64,000 bases of DNA from Ampelomyces quisqualis. Its lineage: Eukaryota; Ascomycota; Dothideomycetes; Pleosporales; Phaeosphaeriaceae. The stretch spans positions 2,046,001 to 2,110,000 of the forward strand of contig JAGTXZ010000010.1 in the NCBI GenBank assembly GCA_018398575.1. Reading direction: 5' to 3'. The notes below the pieces were generated by a model, which saw only the letters and a list, made by a program, of their open reading frames with translations, was not told where the DNA came from and ran no database searches. Below are positions 9,685 through 20,839 of the stretch, one piece after another. Numbering within the stretch: the first letter of the stretch is position 1; the number at the start of each line of letters is the position of its first letter. Both the position numbers and the translations under genes were made by a program.

Positions 9685-11589
9685 CTATAGTGCGAAGAAG
9701 ATGAGTGCAGCACCGAGCATCACATGCTTAGGATCAGCCATGAAAGGCGAAGCGGCGCCAGTGAATTGAGCTGGAGCTGTGGGTCGACCGCCCCCAGTAC
9801 CTGCGGGCAAGGTGCTGGCCTTCAAGGTAGATGGAATGGGATATGGTGCAGGCGCAGGCACAGGGGTAGGGTTGGCTGCGGCCTCGGGAGGAACACCAGG
9901 CGCGAGGTTGACAGGGGCAGTAGGGGTGGTGCCGGCCTCGGGGACCTCGGTAGTGAAGTGAACCTGAGGGACGGTGAGGGAAGTCGAACCGTAGACGATA
10001 GTTGTGACAGGCTTGCTGGGAGCAGGAGGAGCGTTGGCCGCAGGAGTGGTGACAGGTGTACCAGGGGCTGAAGCGCCTCCACTTGGGACTTCTGGGGCAG
10101 AAGGGGTAGGTTCAAAAGTGTCCTCGGGGCAGTCGGTGACGAGACCAGGGTTCTCGGGAACGTATTGAGCGCAGATGCCGACAAGGTACTGGAGTGTGTC
10201 TTTGGTCTGCTGGTCGGTGTCACAACGGGCTTGAACACAGTCAATGACGTTCTTGGTAAACTTGGCGTTCTTGCAGTAACAGTCGGCAGCAGTGTTGTCT
10301 TTGCAGTCCTCAGTGCTGATCTGCAACCAAGTGTTCATGCAAGTAGGGAGAACATCTCCAACCTCCTTAGGAGGGTAGCTTGAAGGTGGGTATACTGGGC
10401 TGGATGGCTGCGATGGGGGCGCGCTGGAGGTGCCGGGAACCAGAGTGCCTGCGCTTTGGGGAGGAGGCGATGGGCCAGGAGCACCAGGGGTCGATGCCGG
10501 GGGAGTTGAGAGGACGGAAGAGGCTCCACATCCCTCTCCGTAGCCTCCGTTGCAAGGAGTTGCGGAGCTCTGATTTGATGGTGGTGGTGGCGGTATAACG
10601 ATGGAAGACTCAGGCGAAGGAGTGCGGGTGCTGCTCTCTGGTGTGGGTGGGACGATGGTAGTCTCAACAGGAGGAGTCTCAACAGGAGGAGTCTCAACAG
10701 GAGGAGTCTCAACAGGAGGAGTCTCAACAGGAGGAGTCTCAACAGGAGAAGTCTCAACAGGAGGGGTTTGAACTGGTGGACAACCTTCACCGTAGCCCTC
10801 ATTACATGATCCTGGGATGGAAGCAGCTGGGGTTGAAGCAACAAGAGTAGAGGCGACGGGAGTGGAGACCACAAGGGTAGACTGAGGCTGCTCGCCACAC
10901 TCGTCTCCGTTGCAAGGAACAGGTGAGGATGCAACAACAGGAGTGGAAGCAGGCTCAGACACGACCGGAGAAGAAGATGGAATCTGCGGTGGCGCCGGGG
11001 GGTTGTATGGCTTGGACTTGTCGCAGTCAAAGCCAATGTGATGGAACCCGATCTGGCACTCGGACTTGTCGCCCTTGTAGCGGCTACCAAGGTAGACGTC
11101 GACCGACTTGGCACCACCACACTGAGTGTTCTGGACAGTGGATCCCTCCTTCTTACAAGGAACAGACTTCTGTTTGCAGAGAGAGCCATCCGTCATGGTG
11201 TAGTGGAGGTCGATCTCAACGTCGAACTCGACCGAGACATCGATGGTGGTAATGGAGAAACCATCCTTCTTCTTGTCGCAGCCAAAGCTGGCTGGCTTCT
11301 CCTTGGTGCACTTGTTGGTGATGGCCTTGTTACCAAATGTACGCTTGGTGAGGTGATCACGCTTGCCAAACGAGTTGGAGCACTTCCAGTCCTTGGAGAA
11401 ATCAAAGTCGCCATACTGGAAGTTGGATTCGCCGTCCTCGAGGTCGGACCAGTCAAACCCGCCCTTCTGCTTATCGCTACACTCGTTGTTGGCGTACTGA
11501 GGCGACATGTAAGGTGACCCGGAGAAACTCCAGGTGGCAGCCGCTTGCTGGGCGGCAAGACCTGCCAAGATGGCGTAGGTGGTCTTCAT
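9685..11589 (-). CDS. Secreted CFEM-domain protein, probably GPI-anchored
   Basis: A single exon of 634 aa. A signal peptide (about residues 1-18, ending QQAAATW) precedes an N-terminal Cys-containing domain with dibasic KR sites (GKRDHLTKRTF) that could be Kex2 targets. A long Pro/Ser/Thr linker follows. It has five-residue PPVET repeats and three short modules of the type CN-G-x-(Y)GEGC. The CFEM domain lies at about residues 405-480 (DVLPTCMNTWLQ, DCYCKNAKF, ..., GICAQYV) with eight cysteines. The end (FMADPKHVMLGAALIFFAL) is hydrophobic, as expected for a GPI signal. CFEM proteins are fungal surface or secreted proteins, some binding haem and some acting at the host interface; the role here is not known. 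The single-domain layout plus linker suggests a cell-wall protein. Confidence 0.88.
   Translation of the reverse strand: MKTTYAILAGLAAQQAAATWSFSGSPYMSPQYANNECSDKQKGGFDWSDLEDGESNFQYGDFDFSKDWKCSNSFGKRDHLTKRTFGNKAITNKCTKEKPASFGCDKKKDGFSITTIDVSVEFDVEIDLHYTMTDGSLCKQKSVPCKKEGSTVQNTQCGGAKSVDVYLGSRYKGDKSECQIGFHHIGFDCDKSKPYNPPAPPQIPSSSPVVSEPASTPVVASSPVPCNGDECGEQPQSTLVVSTPVASTLVASTPAASIPGSCNEGYGEGCPPVQTPPVETSPVETPPVETPPVETPPVETPPVETPPVETTIVPPTPESSTRTPSPESSIVIPPPPPSNQSSATPCNGGYGEGCGASSVLSTPPASTPGAPGPSPPPQSAGTLVPGTSSAPPSQPSSPVYPPSSYPPKEVGDVLPTCMNTWLQISTEDCKDNTAADCYCKNAKFTKNVIDCVQARCDTDQQTKDTLQYLVGICAQYVPENPGLVTDCPEDTFEPTPSAPEVPSGGASAPGTPVTTPAANAPPAPSKPVTTIVYGSTSLTVPQVHFTTEVPEAGTTPTAPVNLAPGVPPEAAANPTPVPAPAPYPIPSTLKASTLPAGTGGGRPTAPAQFTGAASPFMADPKHVMLGAALIFFAL
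10661..10765 (-). repeat. 15-bp minisatellite encoding PPVET repeats
   Basis: Seven head-to-tail copies of a 15-bp unit (plus strand GTCTCAACAGGAGGA) begin at 10661, 10676, 10691, 10706, 10721, 10736 and 10751. The last two are degenerate. The unit length keeps the frame, so copy number can vary without breaking the CFEM protein. Confidence 0.95.
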
Positions 11590-13139
11590 ATTGAACGGAT
11601 AAAAGTGTTATGTCCTGTTAAAGGATTGGAATGAACGTAGCAATGGCGTGGAGTTTGGGAAAAAAACGTCGAAGCAGGGCTTAACGATTGTAGAGGTGGT
11701 AACGAAAGATGGACCGAAATGTCGAATCTTAAACGACACAAGGTGACAAAGCAGTAACGAGTGTACTCAGTCGACCAAACGCGAATGAAAGAGGCAGTAG
11801 AGCCGTGATGAAGAGAATAAGGCGTGAAGAAAGAATCATACGCAGCGGACAAAGGAATACATATACTCGACCGCCAGTGCACTATGAAACAAACCACAAG
11901 TAAACATCAACAAAAGATGGCCGGCGATTCGTTCCCGCTCAAAGACTCAGCCACGGTCAATCGGTAGGGGCCCATGCTGCTTTGTCGTGCGCTCTTCAGG
12001 CCCACATGGCCCCCTACTTGGGTCTGTCGTATGTAGGTGGTCTGGAAAAAGGTCGTGAGGTGACGTCGAACCGTGATAGGGCGGTGTCTTAGCGAGACCA
12101 TTATTGGGGCGCTTCTGAAACGCTCCAAATAGCACGTCGCTAGAGCGTCATGCAGGTAACGAGCCAACCGTCATGTTTTTCCATCTCGATCCTTTGGTGC
12201 AAGCCATGCGGAGTATTGTGTCATGGAACAAATTCTTGCAGCTCGCGTTCGCTCTTGACTCTTGCCGCCGCCTCCCCTGCATCAACTCTGAGTCTCTGGT
12301 ATCTACGGATACAATTGCCCGAAGACGCAACTCCGCGGTATGGAAATCGCCGCATTGGTCGCGATTCCGCTGCGCTGGAGCTACTCGGGACTAACAGCGA
12401 CGTCGTCGTTATTGCAAGCAACAAGCCCGCGCGGAGCACGGGCAATCCTTTAGGATTTTTCGGAGAAACCGTTGGGCCCGAGTAAGCGTAACGCTGCCGG
12501 ACCTGAATAGTTGCGCGAAGGTGTTTCAGACTTGAAGCACCATTGTCGTAGCCACGGTCGATGACAAACTTCGGAAGACAGGGGATAGAGAGCCTTGGCG
12601 CCCGCGACTCAGATGCTTGAAGTGAGAGAGACAATGCTGCCCTGATCCTGCTTCCGGTTGGTGTAGGTTCGGAGACGGCAGGCAGGATGAAGTACGCACT
12701 TCACAGCATTAGTCATGATGCTCTCCTGCCGAGAAACGGTGCAAGGAATCAACAAATCAACACCTCAATATCCGTAAATCTTTCTAGCTTGGATAGGTTC
12801 GGATGCTACCGAAGTGCCCACATTCTTGGCCCTTGGGGAGCCTACTGTCTACCCCAGCAAGGGGTGTTACCTACCCCTACAACTCCTTATCTTTAAAGCC
12901 TCTCAAGTTACTTACAGTAAAACCCCCACTACTCCGTATAACAAGAGGGATTGAATACTGGTAAAATATCGCCGTACTCTGTATTAGTAGCATGCTTAAG
13001 GAAATTACTAGCTTAGCGCGCCAAGGTTTTGCTTCTCAAAAGGGTATAGAACTGCTCCCATAAAAACATAAGGCTAGCCCTCAAGGATATCCTTGAATAC
13101 GGAATCTTCAAAGTTACGAGCACACAGGCCCACGTCTCC
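11590..13139. other. Gene-poor spacer, no gene seen
   Basis: This begins with the CFEM gene upstream region. The rest has only open stretches lacking a usable ATG (for example 12221-12634 minus). Around 12990-13150 short frames (LARQGFASQKGIELLP, LKDILEYGIFKV) read like decayed coding sequence broken by stops and frame changes; this may be a mobile-element relic. Confidence 0.4.
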
Positions 13140-13140
13140 A

Positions 13141-13640
13141 CCTACGATACCTTTGCCTGGGGAGACGTTACGCCGCACCCCCCTAAGAAGTATCGCGCAC
13201 CTCCCTAAGAAGTATCGCGCACCCCCCTAAGAAGTATCGCGCACCCCCCTAAGAAGTATCGCGCACCCCCCTAAGAAGTATCGCGCACCCCCCTAAGACA
13301 CTGCCAAGGCCAAATCAGCCAACCATCTCAAGTGAATTTAGCCCCGCACTCACATTAGGTTAGACCTAAAAGTCTAAAATCTAAATTTTTTAAAATCCTC
13401 TACTTTAACAGCACAAACAAGCACTTGTAGAACAATGTTTTAATTTTTTTTTACACATATAAAATCTGCGTGATTGAAATACCTATTCTATATCCTAGAA
13501 ACAGATAATATTTTAGGTGTGTGGGTGGCTTTAAAGGGCTTTACAACAGGGGCTTATGGGGGTGCGCAATACTTCTTATGGGGGTGCGGCGTAACTTCTC
13601 CCCTTTGCCTGACGCCACAGTATAACATTGGTATCGTACA
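13141..13640. mobile_element. Inverted-repeat island, possible MITE-like or decayed transposon
   Basis: The left arm (about 13141-13210) and right arm (about 13548-13640, inverted) share a near-identical stretch of roughly 45-55 bp that includes GTTACGCCGCACCCCC and AAGAAGTAT. The arms flank an AT-rich centre with no open frame. No transposase gene and no clear target-site duplication could be seen. The arms are imperfect, so an old insertion is more likely than a recent one. Confidence 0.45.
13175..13298. repeat. 22-bp tandem repeat array, about 5.6 copies
   Basis: The unit GCACCCCCCTAAGAAGTATC plus GC repeats at 13175, 13197, 13219, 13241, 13263 and 13285, almost without change. It lies inside the left arm of the inverted repeat. 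The right arm carries about two copies in reverse. There are no spacers, so this is not a CRISPR array. Confidence 0.93.
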
Positions 13641-14750
13641 TAGAAAAGTCCTTGCTACAGCTGATCGTCATACCGGGGATCCGACGGTATGCAACCTAGA
13701 AAAGTTTAAGAGATTTGCACAGAGTACTAGGAAGCAGCTTAAATGAAGTGCGGAAGTTTAAGGACGGAAAGAGTTAATTCTTTTAGAGTTCAGACCTGAC
13801 ACAATCCAAGTGCGTAGCTAGATTTACTTCGAATAGCTGGTTGAACTGGCTTTGGCGGTGTCTTGTACTCCGTAACGTCTCCCACATTTCTCGCATAAAC
13901 AACGCACCTCGTTATGCGACACACTACAGCACAGTGACAGCCGCACGTTACCCCGTCAGCACACTAACATGTCTTCTCCGTCTATCCTGTCTGTAACCAC
14001 CTCAATTCGCACTCGTCACAAAATCAGTACGCGATGTCGGCTCGCTTGGAGACAAAGACCAGATACGCACGTCACGTCAAAGAATCTGCACATAAAAAAT
14101 GTGGTTTATGCGAGCGTGTAGGTCCATATACACTTGCCTCTGTTTGCGATACAGCGAATTCGATGCGCAACTGCACGCATGCTGGGTTGTGTCATGCTGT
14201 GAAGCTTGAGTGCATATCCCTAGTTCGATAGATTGGCTGCGTTGCTAATGAGCCTGTTTGGAGCGAGACCAGGCCGAGTGCGTAATCCTTGCACATTGAT
14301 TCAAGTGTGGGATTGAGATCACTGAAGAAAGTAGCATAGAATCATGGAGAAGATTGTCATGCGTGAACAGAGCCTGTTGGACAAGACTAGTTGTATTGCT
14401 GCATGCGTATGCCATTGCCGCTACATGCGTGCTCAATCGAGCCGCTACCGATGTGCAAGTCTCAAGACGCAAGTCAGAAAGTACCGCCCGCCAATGTCAA
14501 AGATCGAGTTGCGAACCAAAATGCCAAAACAAAACGCCAGTACTCCGCTCCTTTGGTATCAACGTGCAGTCTTTCCGACCCGTGAATGCCACATACACCC
14601 CGATGTTTAATGCACGACTCCAAAGTGACAGGGAAAACTCGAAATGAGAGACCGCGCCAGTCGTGACCTGATTCGCAGGTCATCGTGTTTTAAGGGGAAA
14701 AAGCGCTAGAAATCGTCTCCGAAAAAGCAAAGGTGGCTTCAGACAGGGTC
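13641..14750. other. Gene-poor spacer, no gene seen
   Basis: Only short non-conserved reading frames are present (for example 14034-14231 plus, 65 aa). None has a recognisable domain or supporting splice sites. Confidence 0.4.
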
Positions 14751-16591
14751 CTACGCGTCTTCTTCGATAGTGATGCGTACGACTTCGTTTCGTGGGCGAT
14801 CCTTTGATAGACAGCAGCGTGTAGCGGTCCGAACTCTTACAGGACAGCGGTTTGCAGCGCGTTTAAGGAAAGGGACTTGCATTGCTCCGATAATGGCCAC
14901 CAGTGCCGAAGCCCACCACGCAAGAGCAGTGAAGTGAAGGTCAATGGACAATCCATAAAGCAGACCAGCGATGGGACTCGCAACCGTGCGGCACGCTGCA
15001 CCAGTCGAAGCAGCGAGCCCGTTGATTTTGCCAAGGTGAGACTTGTCCGGCGCAGCGTCCTTGATCATGATAAGCAGAAGCGGGAATGCCAAGATTGCAG
15101 TCAAGCTCCGGACGGTGAGACAAGCGAAAAGTCCGGGGTATAGCAGGTGTTTTGGCAGCAGCTGCAGGAACGGGACGATGAAGTAGGCGATAGGATGAGC
15201 CAATGTGACCATTAGAAGAAGCCTCCAGACGCCGAAGAAATCTGCCAGAAGAGGAAAGATGAAGGCCTGGACCAGAAGCTGTATAATGCCGTTGACTGAC
15301 ATTATGATGCCAACGGTTTGAACAGGTATACCAAGACCACCGCCCATGGAAGCAGAAGACAGATCGAAGGCATTAATGTCGTTTGCATTTTTGTCTTGTA
15401 AGAAGATGGGAAGCAGGTGGTCGTAGGTCATCTGAGATTATTAGCCAAGGTCACAGCACTTGGACAGAAGAACCACCTACCGAGTGGTATGTGAAGATAC
15501 CCAAGGCAATAACAAATTGAACAACAGTCCAGGTAAACACCTTGCGATCTGCAGGAGCCTCGACCCAGTCTCCGTTTGACCGCACACGCCAAATCTCATC
15601 ATGCTGGACCTCGACCGCGTTGAAGGTACCATAGGATTCGCTCGCCAAGTTAGCCGCAGCATCAGCGGTGGCGCCTTGTGCGGGAAGGAGGGGCGTCTCG
15701 GCCACAGCAGTGGCATCGTATTGCTCGAAGTGGCCGCGAGGCTGCTTATCTGGGTGCGTCTCCTCAAGCATGAAGTAGGCCATTGCAATGGAGAGCAGCA
15801 GTAGAGCAGAGCAGATGAGGTTCGGAAGCAGGTACGGGAACTTGGCAAAGAGACCTGTGGGGCTGAACAAAGAAGGAAAGGTGTGCACTGGCTCAGCGAA
15901 GTAGCCACCGATGGATGGTCCAATAATAGTCCCGAGGCTCCATACAAAGGGCATGCAAGCATACGCTTGTGGTTCGTGTTCGGGACGCTTCACCATCTCA
16001 CCAACCCTAGGATGAAAATCAGCAGATGAAGTGGTGCAAAAAATACAAGCAAATCTACTCACATCGTTTGGATTACCCCGATGTTTCCATTGAGTGCACC
16101 GCCAATGATTCGGCCTGCTAGAGCCAGCCAGAAGTTTTGGGCAAAGCCCACGAGGAGCAGTGAGGACATTGTACCTAGGCAGCCTAGGATCACCTAGTAC
16201 AACGATGCGAGGTCAACACATGCTACATGTTAGACGTACACGTGATGCGACTTACCACTGGCTTGCGGCCAATGCGATCTGACACACCGCCCCAGTACAT
16301 GCCACTGAGAGCCTCGCTGGCAGAGAAAGCCGCGATCAAGCAGCCGGCGAAGAAGGGCGCATTGGATTTGGAGCAGACCTGGAAGTTGGAGACGAGCTTC
16401 CAGGCATAGGGAAGTATCGACGTTAAAGCGACTGGCTCAGCAACTCGAACTAGGGCACTGGCATGGAGTCAGTACACGTTCGCTGGCGAGGTGTGATGGC
16501 CAGAAACTGACAGGAGCCCAAGTTGCGCCGCTGGGAAGTCGTTGTCGGAAACATGTTGAGGGCTGGTTCTTCGCTTTGTGAGATTTGACAT
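14751..16591 (-). CDS. MFS transporter, DHA1-like (YCR023C-type)
   Basis: Exons on the minus strand are 16591-16512, 16457-16256, 16193-16063, 16006-15481 and 15431-14751, giving 539 aa. The start MSNLTKRRTSPQ leads into helix 1 (QLGLLALVRVAEPVALTSIL), a strong signature of this fungal group. The conserved loop 2-3 motif reads GGVSDRIGRKPV. The helix 4-5 region is GRIIGGALNGNIGVIQTM, and FVWSLGTIIGPSIGGYFAEP follows. The long central loop contains a charged, Ala-rich segment. Related proteins include yeast YCR023C and plant ZIF1-like carriers. The substrate is unknown; efflux of small molecules is possible. All five junctions keep frame and restore family-like sequence. It is divergent from the F-box-like gene, with about 1 kb between them. 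Confidence 0.88.
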
Positions 16592-17565
16592 CTTTCAACC
16601 TGACTTGATTCTTACGGCTACACCAACACGCAGTCGCCCTGAAGCTCGGGGAAGGTGTGGGTGCTGTGTGAGGGGAGCTTTCTCTGCGTTTGGCCCAGTG
16701 TATCAGAAACAGGACAGTTGAAATACGGATCACTGGAGGGGGTGGGCTTCGTAGACAAACCGGCCGTGAAGAGTGCAGAGGAGGAATGGGAAAGTGGAAA
16801 TTGAGGAGGGAGAGTTACTGAAATGGAGGCCGACGAATCGGAGTGCGCCTTCACAAGCCGGTTGATCGGCCGCCCAACCGCAGCCGGCAACGGAATTGTC
16901 ACACGCACGCATCTTGGTGACCCGCACCGTCTGCAACTTGCAAACTTGACTCAATATCGCCAACTCCCACTGAAGTCTACATGCATGATTCCACATGTCA
17001 ACGCCGCCGCCTTGTTCTTTACTGAGCATTCGAAGAAATGCACGTGATGGGACCCTTGGGAATAGGGCCCACCATCCGGGCAAGCGGTTGCGCTAGGCCT
17101 CTAGCGGCGTGACTCCGGTTTGCCATGACTGTTGTCTCATCCCAACTGTCCTCCACCATCGCGGCGTTGACGGCGTGTCGGAGACGTCGTGCACTTCCAG
17201 CTCGACCGAGGCTGTCCAGCTCGCTTTGCAGACAAGCCACGCTCACATTTCGAGATGGCGGTGTTGTACCACCTAGTGGGGCTCTAGTTACCGAGTAACG
17301 GTCCTGCATATGCTCCCTGCATCCTTCTCGGTGACGAGCCAATCACCTATGAACCGTGCCTGCGCGACATCCAAGACGGCGAAAGAGATGTTGTAACAGT
17401 AAGAAAAGGCAAGTGAAAGTAGTAGATTGTTGGGGCGACGGGTACCAAGGTGAGAGACAGACTCCAGGTGAATCTGGGTGAGACATTCTTTCTCTGCCAA
17501 GATTGTTATCACAACTACCACAACTTCGACCGTCAACCTCGGCCTTCAACACTTCTTCGTACAAG
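16592..17565. promoter_or_regulatory. Divergent intergenic region, MFS (-) / F-box-like (+)
   Basis: A 974-nt region presumably carrying both promoters. No coding sequence or clear named element is seen. Confidence 0.4.
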
Positions 17566-18597
17566 ATGCCTAGCCGTTGGAACCAAATGCCAGACATATT
17601 CAGACCACCGAATATTGTTTTTCAGCAGTCGCATGTGTCAATTTCCCCCGGGACAACAATGGCATCCGTCGAGAACAGGATTCCCCGTCGCTCTCCGTTC
17701 ATGGAGCTACCCACAGAAATCCGCTGCGAGATATATTGTTATCTACTCACCGTCCAGCACGGCACCACTTATGCGACCATCTCTGCGGCTGATTTCATGT
17801 ACAGAGCAGTGATCCGCAAGGCTCGACGGGAAAGCCCCGGGACGCTCGACGAAGATCGAAAACGTGTAGAAGCCGAATATCTGGATTACATCGACCTTCC
17901 CGAGAGTACCAAGAAGACAATGCTAGAGTACAACGGCGACGATGAACCACTCCTACAGGTTCAGATTCTGCAAGTCTGTCGGCAGATGTACCAAGAGGCA
18001 AAGCCTATCATGTACAAACAAAACGCCTTCTACATCGACTCTCCCGGATTGTTACCAGCTGTCCCATTTCACCATAACTTCTTTGCCGAATGGGACCTTT
18101 CCGAAATCCGCCATCTTCGACTCGACCTCGACTTCAGCCACTACTCCTCGTGTCCAAGCAGTCGAGCTTACGGAATTTGGTCAACATTTCTTCTGCTTCC
18201 AGCGTTGAAAGAGATCACCATTGTCGTGCGCTTCTTCACAAAAGGATATGGGTTCACACACAGGCAAAGTCCAAGCTGGCTCACACCGACATACTGCGTT
18301 CCAGCCCTTCAAAACATACTCGCTGCCATTCCTGCCTCTGTCAAGATCAAGGGTGCGGGAGACTCGATGGTCGATTCAAATCTGGCCGACGAGCATGGTA
18401 TGGACTATGCAACGACAGAGGAGCTAGAGGAGCTGTTCAAGAGCTTTGGGGATATCCGCGGTATCGATGCTGAGGTGTGGAAGAACGACATGGAGTGCAT
18501 GGGCCAGTCCCTGATTGGTCGCACCTCCAGCTGCATCGAGGACTTCATGCAGGACGTGTGTCCGGATGGAGGTAGTTTCGAAAAGACCTTGATTTAG
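17566..18597 (+). CDS. F-box-like/2EXR-type hypothetical protein
   Basis: A single exon of 343 aa from the ATG at 17566 (MPSRWNQMPDIF). The segment PFMELPTEIRCEIYCYLL at about residues 44-61 matches the opening of F-box and 2EXR domains common in large ascomycete families. It is followed by LLQVQILQVCRQMYQEAKPI, the usual partner motif in which a stray group of conserved Cys-Arg-Gln precedes an amphipathic helix. The remainder has alternating hydrophobic strands (IRHLRLDLDF, LLLPALKEITIVVRFF) and an acidic C-terminal part. Such proteins may be substrate adaptors of SCF ubiquitin ligases, but many members are uncharacterised. No function can be named. A second possible start lies at MASVENRIPRR. 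Confidence 0.75.
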   Translation: MPSRWNQMPDIFRPPNIVFQQSHVSISPGTTMASVENRIPRRSPFMELPTEIRCEIYCYLLTVQHGTTYATISAADFMYRAVIRKARRESPGTLDEDRKRVEAEYLDYIDLPESTKKTMLEYNGDDEPLLQVQILQVCRQMYQEAKPIMYKQNAFYIDSPGLLPAVPFHHNFFAEWDLSEIRHLRLDLDFSHYSSCPSSRAYGIWSTFLLLPALKEITIVVRFFTKGYGFTHRQSPSWLTPTYCVPALQNILAAIPASVKIKGAGDSMVDSNLADEHGMDYATTEELEELFKSFGDIRGIDAEVWKNDMECMGQSLIGRTSSCIEDFMQDVCPDGGSFEKTLI

Positions 18598-19051
18598 AGG
18601 CTGGGAAGTATCGAAGGAGCCACAATTTCTTTCTTTGCAAAACGACTTGGGTTCTGGCGATAAAAAGGCTTTTGCAATCTTTCACAAGTGAGCAACGAGG
18701 GGGGTTGTGCATTAAATGGAGTAATTCAACGATACAGCTTTTTGCCTCTGTAGAGGTATGGCGACGTCAACGTCAATTCCAAGATTATTGCACTCGTATG
18801 AGAGCAATTCCGAACTCAAGTCTGCAGACAGTCAAGCGTTATCGTTTTTCCTTGGCCAGAAGCAGCTCTCTTCCGCCAGCACATGTGACATGTAGAGAAA
18901 GATGAAGTAAATCCTGCATGGTCTAAAGTTTTCACCGCAATCACACGCCGTGCTCGCAAGAAACATCACAACAGGGGTTGAAAAGGTCGAAACGCAACTG
19001 GAACCTAAACATACGTTGCGAAAGCGCTATACAAGACTCGACACCCCAGGC
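18598..19051. other. Spacer between convergent genes, no gene seen
   Basis: 454 nt of 3' flank of the F-box-like gene and of the amino-acid permease. Nothing recognisable. Confidence 0.5.
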
Positions 19052-20544
19052 TTAGAAGATTGAGTTATCCGCACAAGTAAACGGCCCGTTCAACGTGCTC
19101 TCAGGATCATTGAAGATGTCAATCAACGCCGAAAGAGACGTGTACAACCCGGCAACCATGAAGAACACTGTCATGAGCACAATCCCGCAATTAAATGCTG
19201 TCAAAGCAATCATCTTCGGAGAGCTGAGCTTCGTGTTCCAGAACAGGAAGAAGTATAAGATGGACGTCAGCCCGAAAGTGAACCAGCTGATGAACAAGGC
19301 CGCGCTGATGTTCAGGACAGAATTGAAAACGGGAATAGCGTTTGAAACGACAAACGTGACGATCCAGAAGAGCGTGCCGAGACTGATCCAGAGGGTCCAA
19401 GTGAATGTGTTGTGCACGTTGACTTGGTGAGGCTTGACTTTGCGCATAATGGCAACGTACATGTACTGAGCCCGGGGTTACAAATGACAAACATGTCGAG
19501 CGTAGATCTGGGGGAAAGGCTTACCTTGATTGCCGTGAGACCAATGACAAGACCCGTGCCCAGCACGGAGGGGATCAAGATGCCATAAGCAATCTTTGCC
19601 GGAATCTCAGCTGCAGAGCCCAGCACAGGCGACTTCACAGCGTCTCCAGCGAGGCCGTAAATCACGCACGCTACGACGACGTAGATGACGACTTCGAAGC
19701 TCTTATGCATGAACAGCGCAGGCGGGAAGTCTTTTGACGCATCGCGCATTTCAGCCATGACGTTTAAAAACGACTGGTTCCCGGCGAAAGAAAACGCTAT
19801 GTTCAAAAGAGCGTTGACCGCCTCGATAAAACTTGGTTTGCCGACGAGCGTGATTTCGACGTCGAAGCCTGGAGGCGCCCGCGGACCGGCAACACCGAGC
19901 GCAACCATGACGATCAGGACAGCAGCGACAATGGAAACCGTGCAGATCCAGCTCATCAGCGCAGCAAAAGTGAGCTTGCGTGGTAGACACAGCATCCAGC
20001 ACACTACATGTGGGAAAGCCATAAACGCGACCGTGCACAACGCATGATCCGACAGCGTGTTCAATGCCACCGCCATGGTAATATTCGCCGACGCGCAGAT
20101 AAGAACTAGATTCAGGATGAACGCGCCGGCGAAAAAAATGCCAAATCGTTGATTCACGATGTGCGCGCAGTCCACGAGATTCGACACGGTCGGATATCGC
20201 CTGTAGAACTGGACCAAGATGTATCCGCAGTATGTTGTTAGTACACCAAATCCGAGGATAGCGATGATACCGGGTATTAAGCCGAGTGTTTTCAGCGCGG
20301 CAGGTAAGCTGAGGATACCGATGCCGACTTCAATGGTGATGAGGAGCACGCAGGCGCGCCAGCGGCCGAGGGTTTTGTAGTTCTCGCTGTCTGCGTGGAG
20401 GCCATCCCCGCCTCGGGTCTGAATTTGCGTGCTGTGGCCGTATGCTTCTTCTAGGCTATCGTCCTTGTCGGGTGGGGGGTAAGGTGGAGGAGCATCTATC
20501 GATTCCGTGTCCTTTTCCTTCTTGAGGAAGGCCTTGATGCCCAT
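19052..20544 (-). CDS. Amino-acid permease, AAAP family (Mtr-like)
   Basis: Exons on the minus strand are 20544-19525 and 19465-19052, giving 477 aa. A Pro-rich cytosolic tail (APPPYPPPDKDDS) precedes about eleven membrane helices. Helix 1 (ACVLLITIEVGIGILSLPAA) is the amino-acid/auxin permease signature. NVMAEMRDASKDFPPALFMH after helix 6 and GILIPSVLGTGLVIGLTAIK are also typical of fungal neutral amino-acid permeases related to Neurospora mtr. It probably imports neutral or aromatic amino acids at the plasma membrane or vacuole; specificity is not readable from sequence. The 59-nt intron (donor GTAAGC) joins TAIK to YMYVAIM in phase 0. The start MGIKAFLKKEKD is the first ATG in the frame. 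Confidence 0.9.
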
Positions 20545-20839
20545 GATCGCTGAAGTGAATGACCCCGAAGAGAGTGGTTCAGGATATGGGGGTAGCGTGT
20601 GCAAGTTCACGATGCACCGTAGGACGAAAACGATGTAGCAGCGGGTATGGTGTGAATAGCTTCAAGGGCAACAGATGTGTCAAGGAAATGGCATACATCG
20701 TACTCTTTAAAAGAGGACCATGACTCCTGTATCGGCCTTCAGAACCGCGCAACGCTCGCTAGTCCCCGAGATCATCCTGGAGACACCTTCGCCGCCCCGC
20801 AAGTCAGTGCATATATCCTCCCTGCAGCCATCCCCAGCT

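Noticed and set aside
10335..11189. 284-aa Leu/Arg-rich open frame on the minus strand
   Set aside because: An alternative frame of the CFEM gene; composition follows from its Pro/Ser/Thr repeats.
12221..12634. 137-aa open frame on the minus strand
   Set aside because: Begins at TTG, not ATG, with no motif and no splice sites that would add a start.
13175..13298. CRISPR-like regular repeats
   Set aside because: Units are directly adjacent without spacers, in a eukaryotic genome; a plain tandem repeat.
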